From contig CAUDEL010000003.1 of assembly GCA_958448555.1 (NCBI GenBank), positions 36,147 through 100,146 of the forward strand: 64,000 nt of DNA, in the 5' to 3' direction. Shown one piece after another: positions 18,518-26,617 of the stretch. The notes under the pieces were generated by a model. That model ran no database searches. It was not told where the DNA came from and saw only the letters and a program-made list of their open reading frames with translations. Within the stretch, counting starts at the first letter, position 1; every line of letters begins with the position of its first letter. The stretch is from Limiplasma sp958448555 (GTDB lineage: Bacteria > Bacillota > Clostridia > Christensenellales > Aristaeellaceae). Both the position numbers and the translations under genes were made by a program.

Positions 18518-18549
18518 GGGGCCGCCTTTTGCGAGGCGGCCCCGTTTTT
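18518..18549 (+). terminator. Terminator for the plus-strand glycan operon (hairpin copy 2)
   Basis: A GGGGCCGCC stem with GGCGGCCCC is followed by GTTTTT. It is the plus-strand terminator half of a formerly bidirectional terminator, now separated from the UPF0104 gene by element A. Confidence 0.7.
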
Positions 18550-18555
18550 ATGGTG

Positions 18556-18918
18556 TTATTTCCGCGCAGGAACGATCTCCAGCCAGTACCCGTCCGGGTC
18601 CTTGATAAAGTAGATGCCCATTGCGGGGTTTTCGTAGCAGATGCAGCCCATCTTCTCGTGCAGGGCATGGGCGGCCTCCATGTCGTCGGTACGGAAGGCC
18701 AGATGAAACTCCTCGTCGCCCAGGTTGTAGGGCTTGTCGCGGTCGCGCAGCCAGGTCAGCTCCAGCTCGAAGCCCTCCGTGTCGTCGGCGAGATAGACGA
18801 TGGTAAACTCAGGCTTTTCCTTGCGCCTCACCTCATGCAGCCCCAGCGCCTCCCGGTAGAAGGCCAGCGAGCGGTCCAGGTCCGCGACGTTGTAGTTCTC
18901 GTGAATCATGGTGAACAT
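18556..18918 (-). CDS. Glyoxalase I-type VOC protein (lactoylglutathione lyase-like)
   Basis: 120 residues, one vicinal-oxygen-chelate domain. The expected four metal ligands are visible: His6 (MIHENYNVADLDRSLAFY), a Glu in FELELTW, a His in EEFHLAF and a Glu in YWLEIVP. GloA isomerises the hemithioacetal of methylglyoxal with a thiol. Clostridia mostly lack glutathione, so the true thiol or substrate may differ. GGAGAG lies upstream of the ATG. It is second in a two-gene operon with the metallo-beta-lactamase-fold gene, 17 nt apart, which would fit a glyoxalase I/hydrolase pair, but the partner is UlaG-like rather than a classic GloB. Confidence 0.85.
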   Translation of the reverse strand: MFTMIHENYNVADLDRSLAFYREALGLHEVRRKEKPEFTIVYLADDTEGFELELTWLRDRDKPYNLGDEEFHLAFRTDDMEAAHALHEKMGCICYENPAMGIYFIKDPDGYWLEIVPARK

Positions 18919-18935
18919 AGCGGCTCTCTCCTTTG

Positions 18936-19805
18936 CTATTCGAGATTGACGGGCAGGTCGGTATCGGCGAAGGGATCGTCGCCTCCGGGGATCTGCGGCT
19001 CCACGCGCCGCGCCGGGGCGATGGGCAACTCACCGAAATCCTTGGGCGGCTCGATGATGTGGATATCCAGCATGCTGTCGGCAAAGGTCAGGTTCGCCAC
19101 CACGCCGGGCTTGGTCAGCGCCAGCACCTCGGTGTTGGCGGTGCGGGCCCGCCTCGCAAAGTCGATGGCGACCTCGGGCCGGTCCTGCCAGTGCATGGGG
19201 ATAAAGACGCGCGGCTTCAGGGTCAGGATAAAGTGATTGGCGCCCGCATCATACATCAGCCCCTGACGGGGATCGACGGGGAACATGCACACGTCGATGC
19301 GTTCGCCCTTGATGGGCTCAATCGCCTCATAGTAGGCGTTTTCGGCCGCCTCGATCTCCCGAAGCGTGCTTTCCTGCCGCCAGTGCCAGAGGTTGAGATC
19401 CCCCGCGTGGAAGATGTTCATGCCGTAGGCCTGCACGAGAAAGGCCACACCGAGGTCGGTGCTCTGGAAGGCCTTGACGCTTACGTCGGGAGAGAGCTCC
19501 TTTTCCTGCAGGGGGGCCAGGCGCTTGCCCCGGGTGCCGACGGGCATGTCGCTGGAGACGATGTAGGAGACGGGCAGCCCCTGGGATTCCCAGGTGTAGA
19601 CCACGGGATCGAGATGATCCGGATGGGCATGGCTGATGAAAACGTAGATCTTTTCAAAAGCCTGGAGGAACTGGGGCGTGATGCGGCCGACCTGCGAAAG
19701 CGAGCGTCCCTCGCCCTCCCAGTAGTCGAACACCAGCAACGTCCCGCCCACCTGAACGGAAAACCCGCTGTGATAGTGGTAGATGATCTTCAGCTGCCTG
19801 TCCAT
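18936..19805 (-). CDS. Metallo-beta-lactamase-fold hydrolase (UlaG/YycJ-like group)
   Basis: 289 residues. The zinc motif is VFISHAHPDHLDP (HxHxDH), with later ligands in IFHAGDLNLWHW and FIPMHWQD. This arrangement suits hydrolases such as L-ascorbate-6-phosphate lactonase or RNase-like relatives; the substrate is unknown. The C-terminus (from about 270) is acidic and proline-rich. The ATG at 19805 was chosen because GGGAGG lies 11 nt upstream; an alternative GTG at 19853 would add 16 residues that look unlike the family. It is the first gene of an operon with the glyoxalase. Confidence 0.82.
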   Translation of the reverse strand: MDRQLKIIYHYHSGFSVQVGGTLLVFDYWEGEGRSLSQVGRITPQFLQAFEKIYVFISHAHPDHLDPVVYTWESQGLPVSYIVSSDMPVGTRGKRLAPLQEKELSPDVSVKAFQSTDLGVAFLVQAYGMNIFHAGDLNLWHWRQESTLREIEAAENAYYEAIEPIKGERIDVCMFPVDPRQGLMYDAGANHFILTLKPRVFIPMHWQDRPEVAIDFARRARTANTEVLALTKPGVVANLTFADSMLDIHIIEPPKDFGELPIAPARRVEPQIPGGDDPFADTDLPVNLE

Positions 19806-19974
19806 AGAAAAAGACGCCTCCCAAGAAATGATCGTAAACTGCAACATACGCACTTCCCCTGCCCAGGCGGGAAGGATATATTACAAAATGATGACTCATT
19901 CAAAGGCGGCGTCAAACGATAAAAAGCCCAAATAATCAGGCATCCGGCAATAAAGGCTTAAAAAATACTGTCCA

Positions 19975-20003
19975 AGTATATCATAGCATGTAACAAAAGT
20001 CAA
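19975..20003 (-). promoter_or_regulatory. Promoter of the MBL-glyoxalase operon
   Basis: On the minus strand, TTGACT and TATACT are separated by 17 nt. The stretch 19806-20125 otherwise holds only an AT-rich leader of about 160 nt and the glgP terminator hairpin; no gene is seen there. Confidence 0.7.
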
Positions 20004-20068
20004 CGGTTCTTTACATAGTCGAAATGTTTGTGGAATACTCCCAAAACATCAGCGTAAATACGTACAGC

Positions 20069-20094
20069 CTGAGGCCGCGCGATGACGGCCTCAG
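20069..20094 (-). terminator. Probable glgP terminator
   Basis: A 9-bp perfect stem, CTGAGGCCG with CGGCCTCAG and an 8-nt loop, lies about 30 nt after the glgP stop. The T-run on the minus strand is poor (GCTGTACGTATTT). Confidence 0.5.
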
Positions 20095-20125
20095 ACTGCC
20101 GGCGAATTGTATGGGCCGTCCCGCC

Positions 20126-22585
20126 TTATTCGCAGGAGGAGCGGGAGCCCTGGATGTGCCAGATGGTGTCGTTGTACTGGCGGATGGTGCGGTCGGAGCT
20201 GAAGAAGCCGGACTTGGCGGTATTGACGATGGCCATGCGCAGCCACTTGTCCCGGTTCTGATAATCCTCCATCATGCGGCGGTTGGCCATGGAGTAGCTT
20301 CCGAAATCCTTGAGCACGAAGTAGCTGTCCGGCATGCCGCCGTATTCGCCCACCAGCAGGGTATGGTAGAGGTCCTGCATGGCCAGGGGCTCGTTGGGAA
20401 ACAGCGTTCCGTCCAGCCACTGGCTCATGGCCTTGCGGATCTCATGATTGGTCTCAAAGATGCTCATGGGGTTATAGGTCCGCTCGCGGTACATGCCCTC
20501 GACAGTATCGGCCCGCATGCCGAAGATGTAGATGTTGTCGATGCCGACCTGCTCGTAGATCTCCACGTTCGCGCCGTCCATGGTGCCAAGCGTCACGGCG
20601 CCGTTCATCATGAACTTCATGTTGCCGGTACCGCTGGCCTCCTTGCCGGCGGTGGAGAGCTGCTGGCTGATCTCGCTGGCGGGGATGAGGATCTCCGCGG
20701 TGGAAACGTCGTAGTTTTCGATGTAGACAATCTTTATCATCTGACGTGCGCGGGGATGCTTGTCGATCAGGTCCGCCAGGGCGTTGATGTAGCGGATGGT
20801 CTGCTTGGCGCGCATATAGCCGGGCGCGGCCTTGGCCCCGAAGAGGAAGAGGCGCGGCGGCATGGTGAAGTTGGGATCGTCCACGATGCGGTTATAGAGC
20901 ACCTGAATATGCAGGGCGTTGAGCATCTGGCGCTTGTACTCATGCAGGCGCTTGGCCTGGGTATCGAAGACAAAGCTGGTGTCGATGTCGATGCCCTGCC
21001 GCGCCTTGACAAGCTTTTGCAGGCGCTGCTTGTTGATCTGTTTGACGGCGGCGAACTTCTCGCGGAAGGCGGGATCGTCGGCAAAGGGGAGAAGATCGGA
21101 GAGCTTGGAGGCGTCGGCCACAAAGCCGGGGCCGATGGCGTCCTTGAGCAGGGCGGTCAGCGCGGGGTTGGCCTCCACCAGCCAGCGGCGGTGGGTGATA
21201 CCGTTGGTGATGGCGGAGAACTTGGATTTGTTGAGTAGCCAGTAGTCATGGAACAGGCTGTCCTGAAGGATCTTGCCGTGGAGCTGGCTCACGCCGTTGA
21301 CGCTGAAGGAGATGGCCACGCACAGGTTGGCCATGTGCACCTGGCCGTAGGCGATGATCGCCATATGGCCGATGCGCTCCCACTGGTCGGGATAGCTGGT
21401 GAACAGCTCGGCGCACAGGCGGCGGTTGAGCTCCTCCAGGATCATGTAGATGCGCGGAAGCGTCTGCTTCATCATGTCCACCGGCCAGCGCTCCAGCGCC
21501 TCAGACATGACGGTATGGTTGGTATAGGCCATGCAGCGGTAGGTGATGCGCTGGGCCATTTCCCAGGAGAGCCCCTCCTGATCGACCAGGATGCGGATCA
21601 ATTCGGGGATGGCAAGGCCCGGGTGGGTATCGTTGATGTGGAAGACGCACTTGTCCGGCAGCATGTCAAAGTTGTTGCCGAAGTGCTTCTTGAAGTTCTT
21701 CACGGCATATTGCAGCGTGGCGCTGGTGAAGAAATAATGCTGCTTGAGGCGCAGCATCTTGCCCTCATAGTGCTTATCCTCGGGGTAGAGGACCTTGGAG
21801 ATGACCTCGGCCATCTGCATTTCCTCCATGGCCTTGAGGTACTCGCCCTCTCCGAAATGGGTCAGGTCCAGATTGACACGGCTGCGCGCCGACCAGGTGC
21901 GAAGCGTATTGACGCAGTTGTTGTTGTAGCCCACGACGGGCATATCGTAGGGAACGGCGTCGATCTGGTAGGTATCCACCAGCTTGAAAATCCGCCGCCC
22001 GTTCTCCTCGACCTCCTCCACGTGGCCGTTGAACTCCACGGTGCAGGTATCCTCGGTCCGGGGAACCTCCCAGACGTTGCCGTTTTGCAGCCAGTTGTCG
22101 GGCAATTCCACCTGCTGGCCCTCCACCAGCTTCTGGCGGAACAGCCCGTACTCGTAGCGGATCGTGCAGCCCATGGCGGGGATGTTGAGGCTGGACAGGC
22201 TGTCCAGGAAGCAGGCAGCCAGCCGGCCCAGGCCGCCGTTGCCAAGCGCGGGCTCGGGCTCCTCGGGCAAAATGGACTGGAGGTCGATTCCCAGATCCTT
22301 CAGGGCGGCGGCATAGTTCTCCTGGGAACAGAGGTTGATGAGGTTGCAGTTGAGAGAACGCCCGGTCAAAAACTCAACCGAGAGATAGTACAGGCGCTTG
22401 CGCTTGGCATCGCGCTGCTGCTTGGAGATCATCCATTTCTGCATGATCTGGTCGCGCACGGTGGAAGCGACGGCCTTGTAGAGCTGCTGCGGAGTGGCTT
22501 CCTGGACGGTAACGCCGTTATAGCGCTGCAGCTTTCCAATGATGCTCTGCTTGATGGATTCCACATCGAACGTGGTCGTGGGCAT
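20126..22585 (-). CDS. glgP: Glycogen/maltodextrin phosphorylase
   Basis: 819 residues, normal length for the GT35 family. It releases glucose-1-phosphate from alpha-1,4-glucans in the cytoplasm. Diagnostic blocks are GNGGLGRLAACFLDS, ATIRYEYGLF-type sequence (here CTIRYEYGLFRQ), NDTHPGLAIPELIR, ITNGITHRRWL, LFLFGAKAAPGY and the PLP site EASGTGNMKFMMNG near residue 645, where the lysine carries the cofactor. AAGGAGGAG lies before the ATG. It is a single-gene unit, divergent from addA, with its own promoter. No other glycogen gene (glgA, glgB, glgC) is in the window. Confidence 0.95.
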   Translation of the reverse strand: MPTTTFDVESIKQSIIGKLQRYNGVTVQEATPQQLYKAVASTVRDQIMQKWMISKQQRDAKRKRLYYLSVEFLTGRSLNCNLINLCSQENYAAALKDLGIDLQSILPEEPEPALGNGGLGRLAACFLDSLSSLNIPAMGCTIRYEYGLFRQKLVEGQQVELPDNWLQNGNVWEVPRTEDTCTVEFNGHVEEVEENGRRIFKLVDTYQIDAVPYDMPVVGYNNNCVNTLRTWSARSRVNLDLTHFGEGEYLKAMEEMQMAEVISKVLYPEDKHYEGKMLRLKQHYFFTSATLQYAVKNFKKHFGNNFDMLPDKCVFHINDTHPGLAIPELIRILVDQEGLSWEMAQRITYRCMAYTNHTVMSEALERWPVDMMKQTLPRIYMILEELNRRLCAELFTSYPDQWERIGHMAIIAYGQVHMANLCVAISFSVNGVSQLHGKILQDSLFHDYWLLNKSKFSAITNGITHRRWLVEANPALTALLKDAIGPGFVADASKLSDLLPFADDPAFREKFAAVKQINKQRLQKLVKARQGIDIDTSFVFDTQAKRLHEYKRQMLNALHIQVLYNRIVDDPNFTMPPRLFLFGAKAAPGYMRAKQTIRYINALADLIDKHPRARQMIKIVYIENYDVSTAEILIPASEISQQLSTAGKEASGTGNMKFMMNGAVTLGTMDGANVEIYEQVGIDNIYIFGMRADTVEGMYRERTYNPMSIFETNHEIRKAMSQWLDGTLFPNEPLAMQDLYHTLLVGEYGGMPDSYFVLKDFGSYSMANRRMMEDYQNRDKWLRMAIVNTAKSGFFSSDRTIRQYNDTIWHIQGSRSSCE

Positions 22586-22629
22586 AAGGCTCCTCCTTGA
22601 TAATGGAAGTATTTGAGGATAACGACGGT

Positions 22630-22659
22630 ATTATACCATGAAGAAAGGCCCAAGGGCAA
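22630..22659 (-). promoter_or_regulatory. Promoter of glgP
   Basis: On the minus strand, TTGCCC and a consensus TATAAT are separated by 18 nt, about 45 nt upstream of the start codon. Confidence 0.6.
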
Positions 22660-22699
22660 ATGATTTATCCAAAAAGCGGAAACGGGCGGGCGGGGGCAT

Positions 22700-22715
22700 G
22701 GTTTCACGTGAAACA
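22700..22715. promoter_or_regulatory. parS-like site between the glgP and addA promoters
   Basis: GGTTTCACGTGAAACA matches the parS consensus at 15 of 16 positions, with the core palindrome intact. It ends one base before the predicted addA -35 box, so bound ParB might also influence addA transcription. Confidence 0.75.
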
Positions 22716-22716
22716 T

Positions 22717-22745
22717 TTGCATTTGCCCCGCGCTTACGGTACAAT
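22717..22745 (+). promoter_or_regulatory. Promoter of addA
   Basis: TTGCAT and TACAAT are separated by 17 nt, 41 nt before the chosen start codon and immediately next to the parS-like palindrome. Confidence 0.6.
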
Positions 22746-22785
22746 AGCGCATAAGATGGATAAACAAAGGAAAGGAGCGATGAGC

Positions 22786-25700
22786 ATGCGCTTTACCCCC
22801 GCGCAGGACGCCGCCATACGCGCCAAGAACCGCGAGCTGCTGGTTTCGGCCGCGGCGGGCAGCGGAAAGACCGCCGTGCTGGTGGAGCGGATCGTGCGCC
22901 TGATCGTGGAAGAAGGCCTGAGCATCGACCGCATGCTCATCGTCACCTTTACGCGCGCCGCGGCGGGCGAAATGCGCGAACGGCTGGAGACACGGCTGAG
23001 CGAGGCGGAAAATGCGAGCCTGAGCCGTCAGGCGGACCTGGTCGCCGCGGCGCAGATCTCCACCATCCATAGCTATTGCCAGCAGGTGGTCCGGCAGAAC
23101 TTCCAGCGTTGCGGGGTGGACCCGCAGTTCATGCTGGCGGACGAGCGCACGCGCGCCGCCTTTTACCGCCAGAGCATGGAGGAAACGCTGGACTGGCTCT
23201 ACGAGGAGGCGGGCGGGGACGGGGACCTCCGAGCGCTCGCCCGCAAATTCAGCGAGCGCGAGATCGCCCTGATGACCGACGCGCTCTACCGCTTTCTCAT
23301 GTCCCGGCCCGATCCCATGCAGTGGCTGGATCAAAGCGCGCTGCACGAATGGAACGAGGCGGGCATGGATGCCGAGCCGCTGGCGCACGCCTTCTGCCAG
23401 GAGGCGGCCCTCATTTTGGAGGGGATGGATTCGCTGTGGGCCGAGGCAGACGCGATGCGGGCCGACCCGGCCTTTCCGCCGCCGTACATTGCCACCCTGC
23501 AAAGCGACCGCGCGGCGCTGGATGGCCTGCGGACGGCGTGCGAAAAGGGCCTGAGCGCTCTGTGCCGGGAGCTTTCGGGGCTCAGGTTCGTCACCCTGGC
23601 TCGCTTTAGGCCCGTCACCGGCGACGAGCAGCGCGCTGCGGAGGGGTACAAGGCCCTGCGCGCCCGGATCAAGGATATGGCGGACGAGATGAAAAAGCTG
23701 CTTCCGGAGGATTTTTCCCGCGGCGTGGCGGACATGGAGGCGATGGTTCCCGCAACGCGCGGGCTGGCCAGGCTGGTGAAGCATTTTCACGAAGGCTTCA
23801 TGGGCCTCAAGCTCAGCGAGGCGTGCATCGATTTCGGGGATCTCGAGCACATGACGCTGTCCGTCCTGAGCGACGAGGGCCTGCGGGCGGAGCAGGCCGG
23901 GCGTTTCGATGCGGTCTTTGTGGACGAGTATCAGGACGTGAGCGCCCTGCAGGAGGCCATCCTCAACGCGCTCAAGCGCGGCGCGGATGACCCGAGGCCC
24001 CAGTACTACTTTTATGTGGGCGACGTCAAACAGAGCATCTACCGCTTCCGCCTGGCCGAGCCCGGGCTGTTTCTGGGGAAGCTGGCGCAGTTTTCGCCGG
24101 AGGCCGACGCACCGTTTCGCCGGATTATTCTCAATCGGAACTTCCGTAGCCGCGTCCGGGTTCTTGATGCCGTTAACCGCGTGTTCGAACACGTCATGGA
24201 TCGCCGCGTCACCGAGATTGATTACGACAGCGACGCGCGGCTTTACCCCGGCGCTGCGTCCCGGGGGGACGCGCCGGCGGAGCTGCATGTGCTGAGCACC
24301 CAGGGCCGGCGTCCGCAGGAGATGGTGCTGGCGGAGGCCGAGTTGATCGCCCGCGACATCCTCGCAACGGTGGGCCGGCCCGTCACGGACGCGGAGGGGC
24401 AGCCGGGGGCGCCGCTGCACTACCGGGACATCGCCATCCTTTTGCCCGTGGGAAAGAATGTGGCCGACAAGGTGGAGCTGGTGCTCGGCCGCATGGGGGT
24501 GCCCGTGTACTGCGAAGGCGGCGGCGACCCCATGCGCTCGGACGAGGTGAGGCAGATGATCCAGCATTTGACGCTGCTGGACAATCTGGCCAACGACGTG
24601 GCGCTGCTCAGCGAGCTGAGGAGCCCGCTGTTTGAGATGGCCGAGCGCGAGCTGGCGCAGATCCGCCTGCTGCGCCCCGAGCGTGAGGCCAGCTTTCTTG
24701 GCGCCCTGCAGGCGGCGGCCAGGGAGGGCGCGGAACCGCTGGCCTCCCGCTGCCGGGCGGTATTGGACACGCTGGAGAATGAGCGCTTCTGCGTGCGCAG
24801 CATGCCGCTGGCCCAGTACCTTTGGAGTTTTCTCAACCGCAGCGGCCTGTATGCGCACTACGGCGCCCAGCCCGGCGGAAAGCTTCGCCAGGCTAACCTG
24901 CGCATGCTCTGCCATCGGGCCGACGCCTATGAACAGAGCCACACGGATGGACTGGCGGGGTTTGTGGAGACGCTTCGATCCGAGGAGGGAGGCGCGGGCG
25001 AGCAGAGCCCGGCGGTGCTGAACCCCTGGGAGGATGTGGTGCGCGTAATGACCATTCATAAATCCAAGGGGCTGGAGTTTCCCACGGTCTATGTGATGGG
25101 GCTGGGCGGCGCGCTGCTTCGCCGGAGCCAGACCCGGTCCGTGAGCATCCACGGAGAGATCGGCTTTGGTCTGGGGTATGTGAACGAAACGGCGCGGACC
25201 CGGCGGCCGACGCTTCTGCAGGGCGCGGTTTCCCTCAGGGAGCGCAGCGCCGAGCGCGCCGAGCGGGCGCGCGTGCTCTACGTGGCCATGACCCGCGCCA
25301 AGGCGCGATTGGTGCTGGTGGGGAGCATGAAGAACCCGGACCCCGGCGCGGCGGGCCGCTCTGGCGGCGTCTATGGCGTGCGGGAGGCCAAAAGCATGCT
25401 GGAATGGCTCCTGCAATGCGTCCGGCCCTGCGATGCCGTGACGGTGGAAAAGGCGGAACTTTCCACAGGCGACATGAGGGAAACCGTCCCGGAGGCGAAG
25501 TTCCCCACAGATTCCACAAGTTTTCCACAAAAAAGTGCCCCGTGGCGCGTCGTTTTCCACATGGAGTCAGTCATTACAAAGGATTCGGCGCATCAGGACC
25601 GGCCGATGGCCATTCCCCTCCCCGAGATGACCGGCCCGGTCCCGCCGGTTTCTTTGCCTCGGCCGGGCGTCATGGACTGGGCGGCGGTTCCCGGGGAGAA

Positions 25701-26454
25701 ACAGCCCGCCGCGTACCCGCTCAAGCTGGGCGTAACGGCGCTGTGCCGCGCGATGGATGGGGCGCAATCGCTGAGCGAGGCCGCCGAAGAGGAGGAGGAA
25801 CAGCTCAAGCGCATCCCCTATGACGGTCCCCGGCCGCGGCTTTTGTCCTCCCTTCCGGCGATGCCCGCCTTTCTGGAGCCGCCGGCCCAGGAGCTGGGGC
25901 TGCTGCGCGGCGTGCAGACGCACCGCCTGCTGGGGCTTGCGGACCTCGGGGGCGCCAGGGCGGCCCGGGGGGACGAAAAAAAGATTCTTTTCCATTTAAA
26001 AGGGGAGCTGTCCCGCCTGGTGGACAAGCGGGTGATGACGGCCGCCGAGGCGGCCCTGGCCGACGCGGGGATGGCCGCCCGGTTCCTGTCGGGGGAACTG
26101 GGGCAGAGGATGCTCGCCTGCGAGACGGTGCGGCGGGAGTGGAGCTTCAACCTGCGCGTCACACAGCCGTTCCCCACGCTGCTCCAGGGCGTGATCGACC
26201 TGTGCTTCCTGGAGGACGGCGCCTGGGTGCTGGTGGATTTCAAAACCGACCGCGTGCGAAGCGGCGAGGAGCTGTGGAGGCGGTACGGCCGTCAGCTTTC
26301 GATCTACCGGCAGGCGCTGCTGGAAGGAACCCCGTGGCCCGTCCGGGAATGGGCGCTGTATTCGCTGCGGCTGGGAAAAGCGTTCTCCAAATATGACGAA
26401 GAAGCGCAAAAATATGACAGAAATATTTCAAAATCGAGGGAACAAAAGGGATAA
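22786..26454 (+). CDS. addA: ATP-dependent helicase/nuclease AddA
   Basis: 1222 residues, the usual size. AddA is the UvrD-like helicase-nuclease subunit that, with AddB, processes double-strand breaks for recombination. Helicase motifs: VSAAAGSGKTAVLVERI (Walker A) near the start, FTRAAAGEM, DAVFVDEYQDVS (Walker B), VGDVKQSIYRFR, VMTIHKSKGLEFP and LYVAMTRAK. The C-terminal nuclease domain shows LLQGVIDLCF, VDFKTDR and RQLSIYRQAL. The start at 22786 has AAAGGAG 8 nt upstream; an ATG at 22780 is too close to it. The usual partner addB is not next to it; glgP is divergent upstream. A linker region (about 890-930) is coded by DNA rich in TTTCCACA repeats. Confidence 0.94.
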   Translation: MRFTPAQDAAIRAKNRELLVSAAAGSGKTAVLVERIVRLIVEEGLSIDRMLIVTFTRAAAGEMRERLETRLSEAENASLSRQADLVAAAQISTIHSYCQQVVRQNFQRCGVDPQFMLADERTRAAFYRQSMEETLDWLYEEAGGDGDLRALARKFSEREIALMTDALYRFLMSRPDPMQWLDQSALHEWNEAGMDAEPLAHAFCQEAALILEGMDSLWAEADAMRADPAFPPPYIATLQSDRAALDGLRTACEKGLSALCRELSGLRFVTLARFRPVTGDEQRAAEGYKALRARIKDMADEMKKLLPEDFSRGVADMEAMVPATRGLARLVKHFHEGFMGLKLSEACIDFGDLEHMTLSVLSDEGLRAEQAGRFDAVFVDEYQDVSALQEAILNALKRGADDPRPQYYFYVGDVKQSIYRFRLAEPGLFLGKLAQFSPEADAPFRRIILNRNFRSRVRVLDAVNRVFEHVMDRRVTEIDYDSDARLYPGAASRGDAPAELHVLSTQGRRPQEMVLAEAELIARDILATVGRPVTDAEGQPGAPLHYRDIAILLPVGKNVADKVELVLGRMGVPVYCEGGGDPMRSDEVRQMIQHLTLLDNLANDVALLSELRSPLFEMAERELAQIRLLRPEREASFLGALQAAAREGAEPLASRCRAVLDTLENERFCVRSMPLAQYLWSFLNRSGLYAHYGAQPGGKLRQANLRMLCHRADAYEQSHTDGLAGFVETLRSEEGGAGEQSPAVLNPWEDVVRVMTIHKSKGLEFPTVYVMGLGGALLRRSQTRSVSIHGEIGFGLGYVNETARTRRPTLLQGAVSLRERSAERAERARVLYVAMTRAKARLVLVGSMKNPDPGAAGRSGGVYGVREAKSMLEWLLQCVRPCDAVTVEKAELSTGDMRETVPEAKFPTDSTSFPQKSAPWRVVFHMESVITKDSAHQDRPMAIPLPEMTGPVPPVSLPRPGVMDWAAVPGEKQPAAYPLKLGVTALCRAMDGAQSLSEAAEEEEEQLKRIPYDGPRPRLLSSLPAMPAFLEPPAQELGLLRGVQTHRLLGLADLGGARAARGDEKKILFHLKGELSRLVDKRVMTAAEAALADAGMAARFLSGELGQRMLACETVRREWSFNLRVTQPFPTLLQGVIDLCFLEDGAWVLVDFKTDRVRSGEELWRRYGRQLSIYRQALLEGTPWPVREWALYSLRLGKAFSKYDEEAQKYDRNISKSREQKG
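25459..25561 (+). promoter_or_regulatory. Cluster of DnaA-box-like 9-mers inside addA
   Basis: Five sites ending CCACA occur on the same strand within 103 bp: CTTTCCACA (25459), TTCCCCACA (25501), GATTCCACA (25510), TTTTCCACA (25521) and TTTTCCACA (25553). The DnaA box consensus is TTATCCACA; the two TTTTCCACA copies have one mismatch. They encode a poorly conserved linker between the helicase and nuclease parts. Binding by DnaA is only a suggestion. Confidence 0.4.
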
Positions 26455-26492
26455 ACGAATCGTTATTTCTATGCGAAAGGGAATATTCGGGG

Positions 26493-26521
26493 TTGATTTT
26501 CCTGTATTTTCCCTGTACAAT
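26493..26521 (+). promoter_or_regulatory. Promoter of the peptidoglycan-binding lipoprotein gene
   Basis: TTGATT and TACAAT are separated by 17 nt, giving a leader of roughly 90 nt before the GTG at 26618. Confidence 0.65.
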
Positions 26522-26617
26522 AGGCATGGTGGCGGGAATGTACCGCCCCGCTGTATAGACGTAAGAGGTTTGTAACATTTCCTTTTCGACTTCCCATTAG
26601 GAAACGGAGTGTTGATT

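Larger units (their letters stand above)
18203..18549. repeat. Structured intergenic element A, flanked by duplicated terminator hairpins
   Basis: This gene-free stretch lies between converging genes. The left edge is an A8 tract (18203-18210) and hairpin copy 1 (18211-18237). The right edge is hairpin copy 2 (18518-18543) and a T5 tract (18545-18549). The two hairpins are nearly identical: GGGGCCGCC stem, loop TTTTGAGA or TTTTGCGA. The 280-nt interior is a chain of small perfect hairpins: 18346-18360, 18363-18377, 18403-18421 and 18457-18471. The interior ends GGGGTTTTTCAACGGTCTGA and begins with a degenerate inverted version (GCTGCTGACAAAG). Element B at 56954-57216 has the same plan and the same right-hand end. 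No coding frame is credible. It may be a small non-autonomous mobile element or a structured RNA. Confidence 0.7.

Noticed and set aside
18122..18605. Short open frames in element A
   Set aside because: They run through hairpins and a terminator, lack ribosome sites and differ in every frame; the region reads as structured non-coding DNA.
22429..25560. Very long minus-strand open frame (over 1000 codons) opposite addA
   Set aside because: It is antisense to the clear AddA helicase motifs, has no ribosome site and its translation is low-complexity Arg/Gly/His/Ala typical of GC-rich shadow frames.
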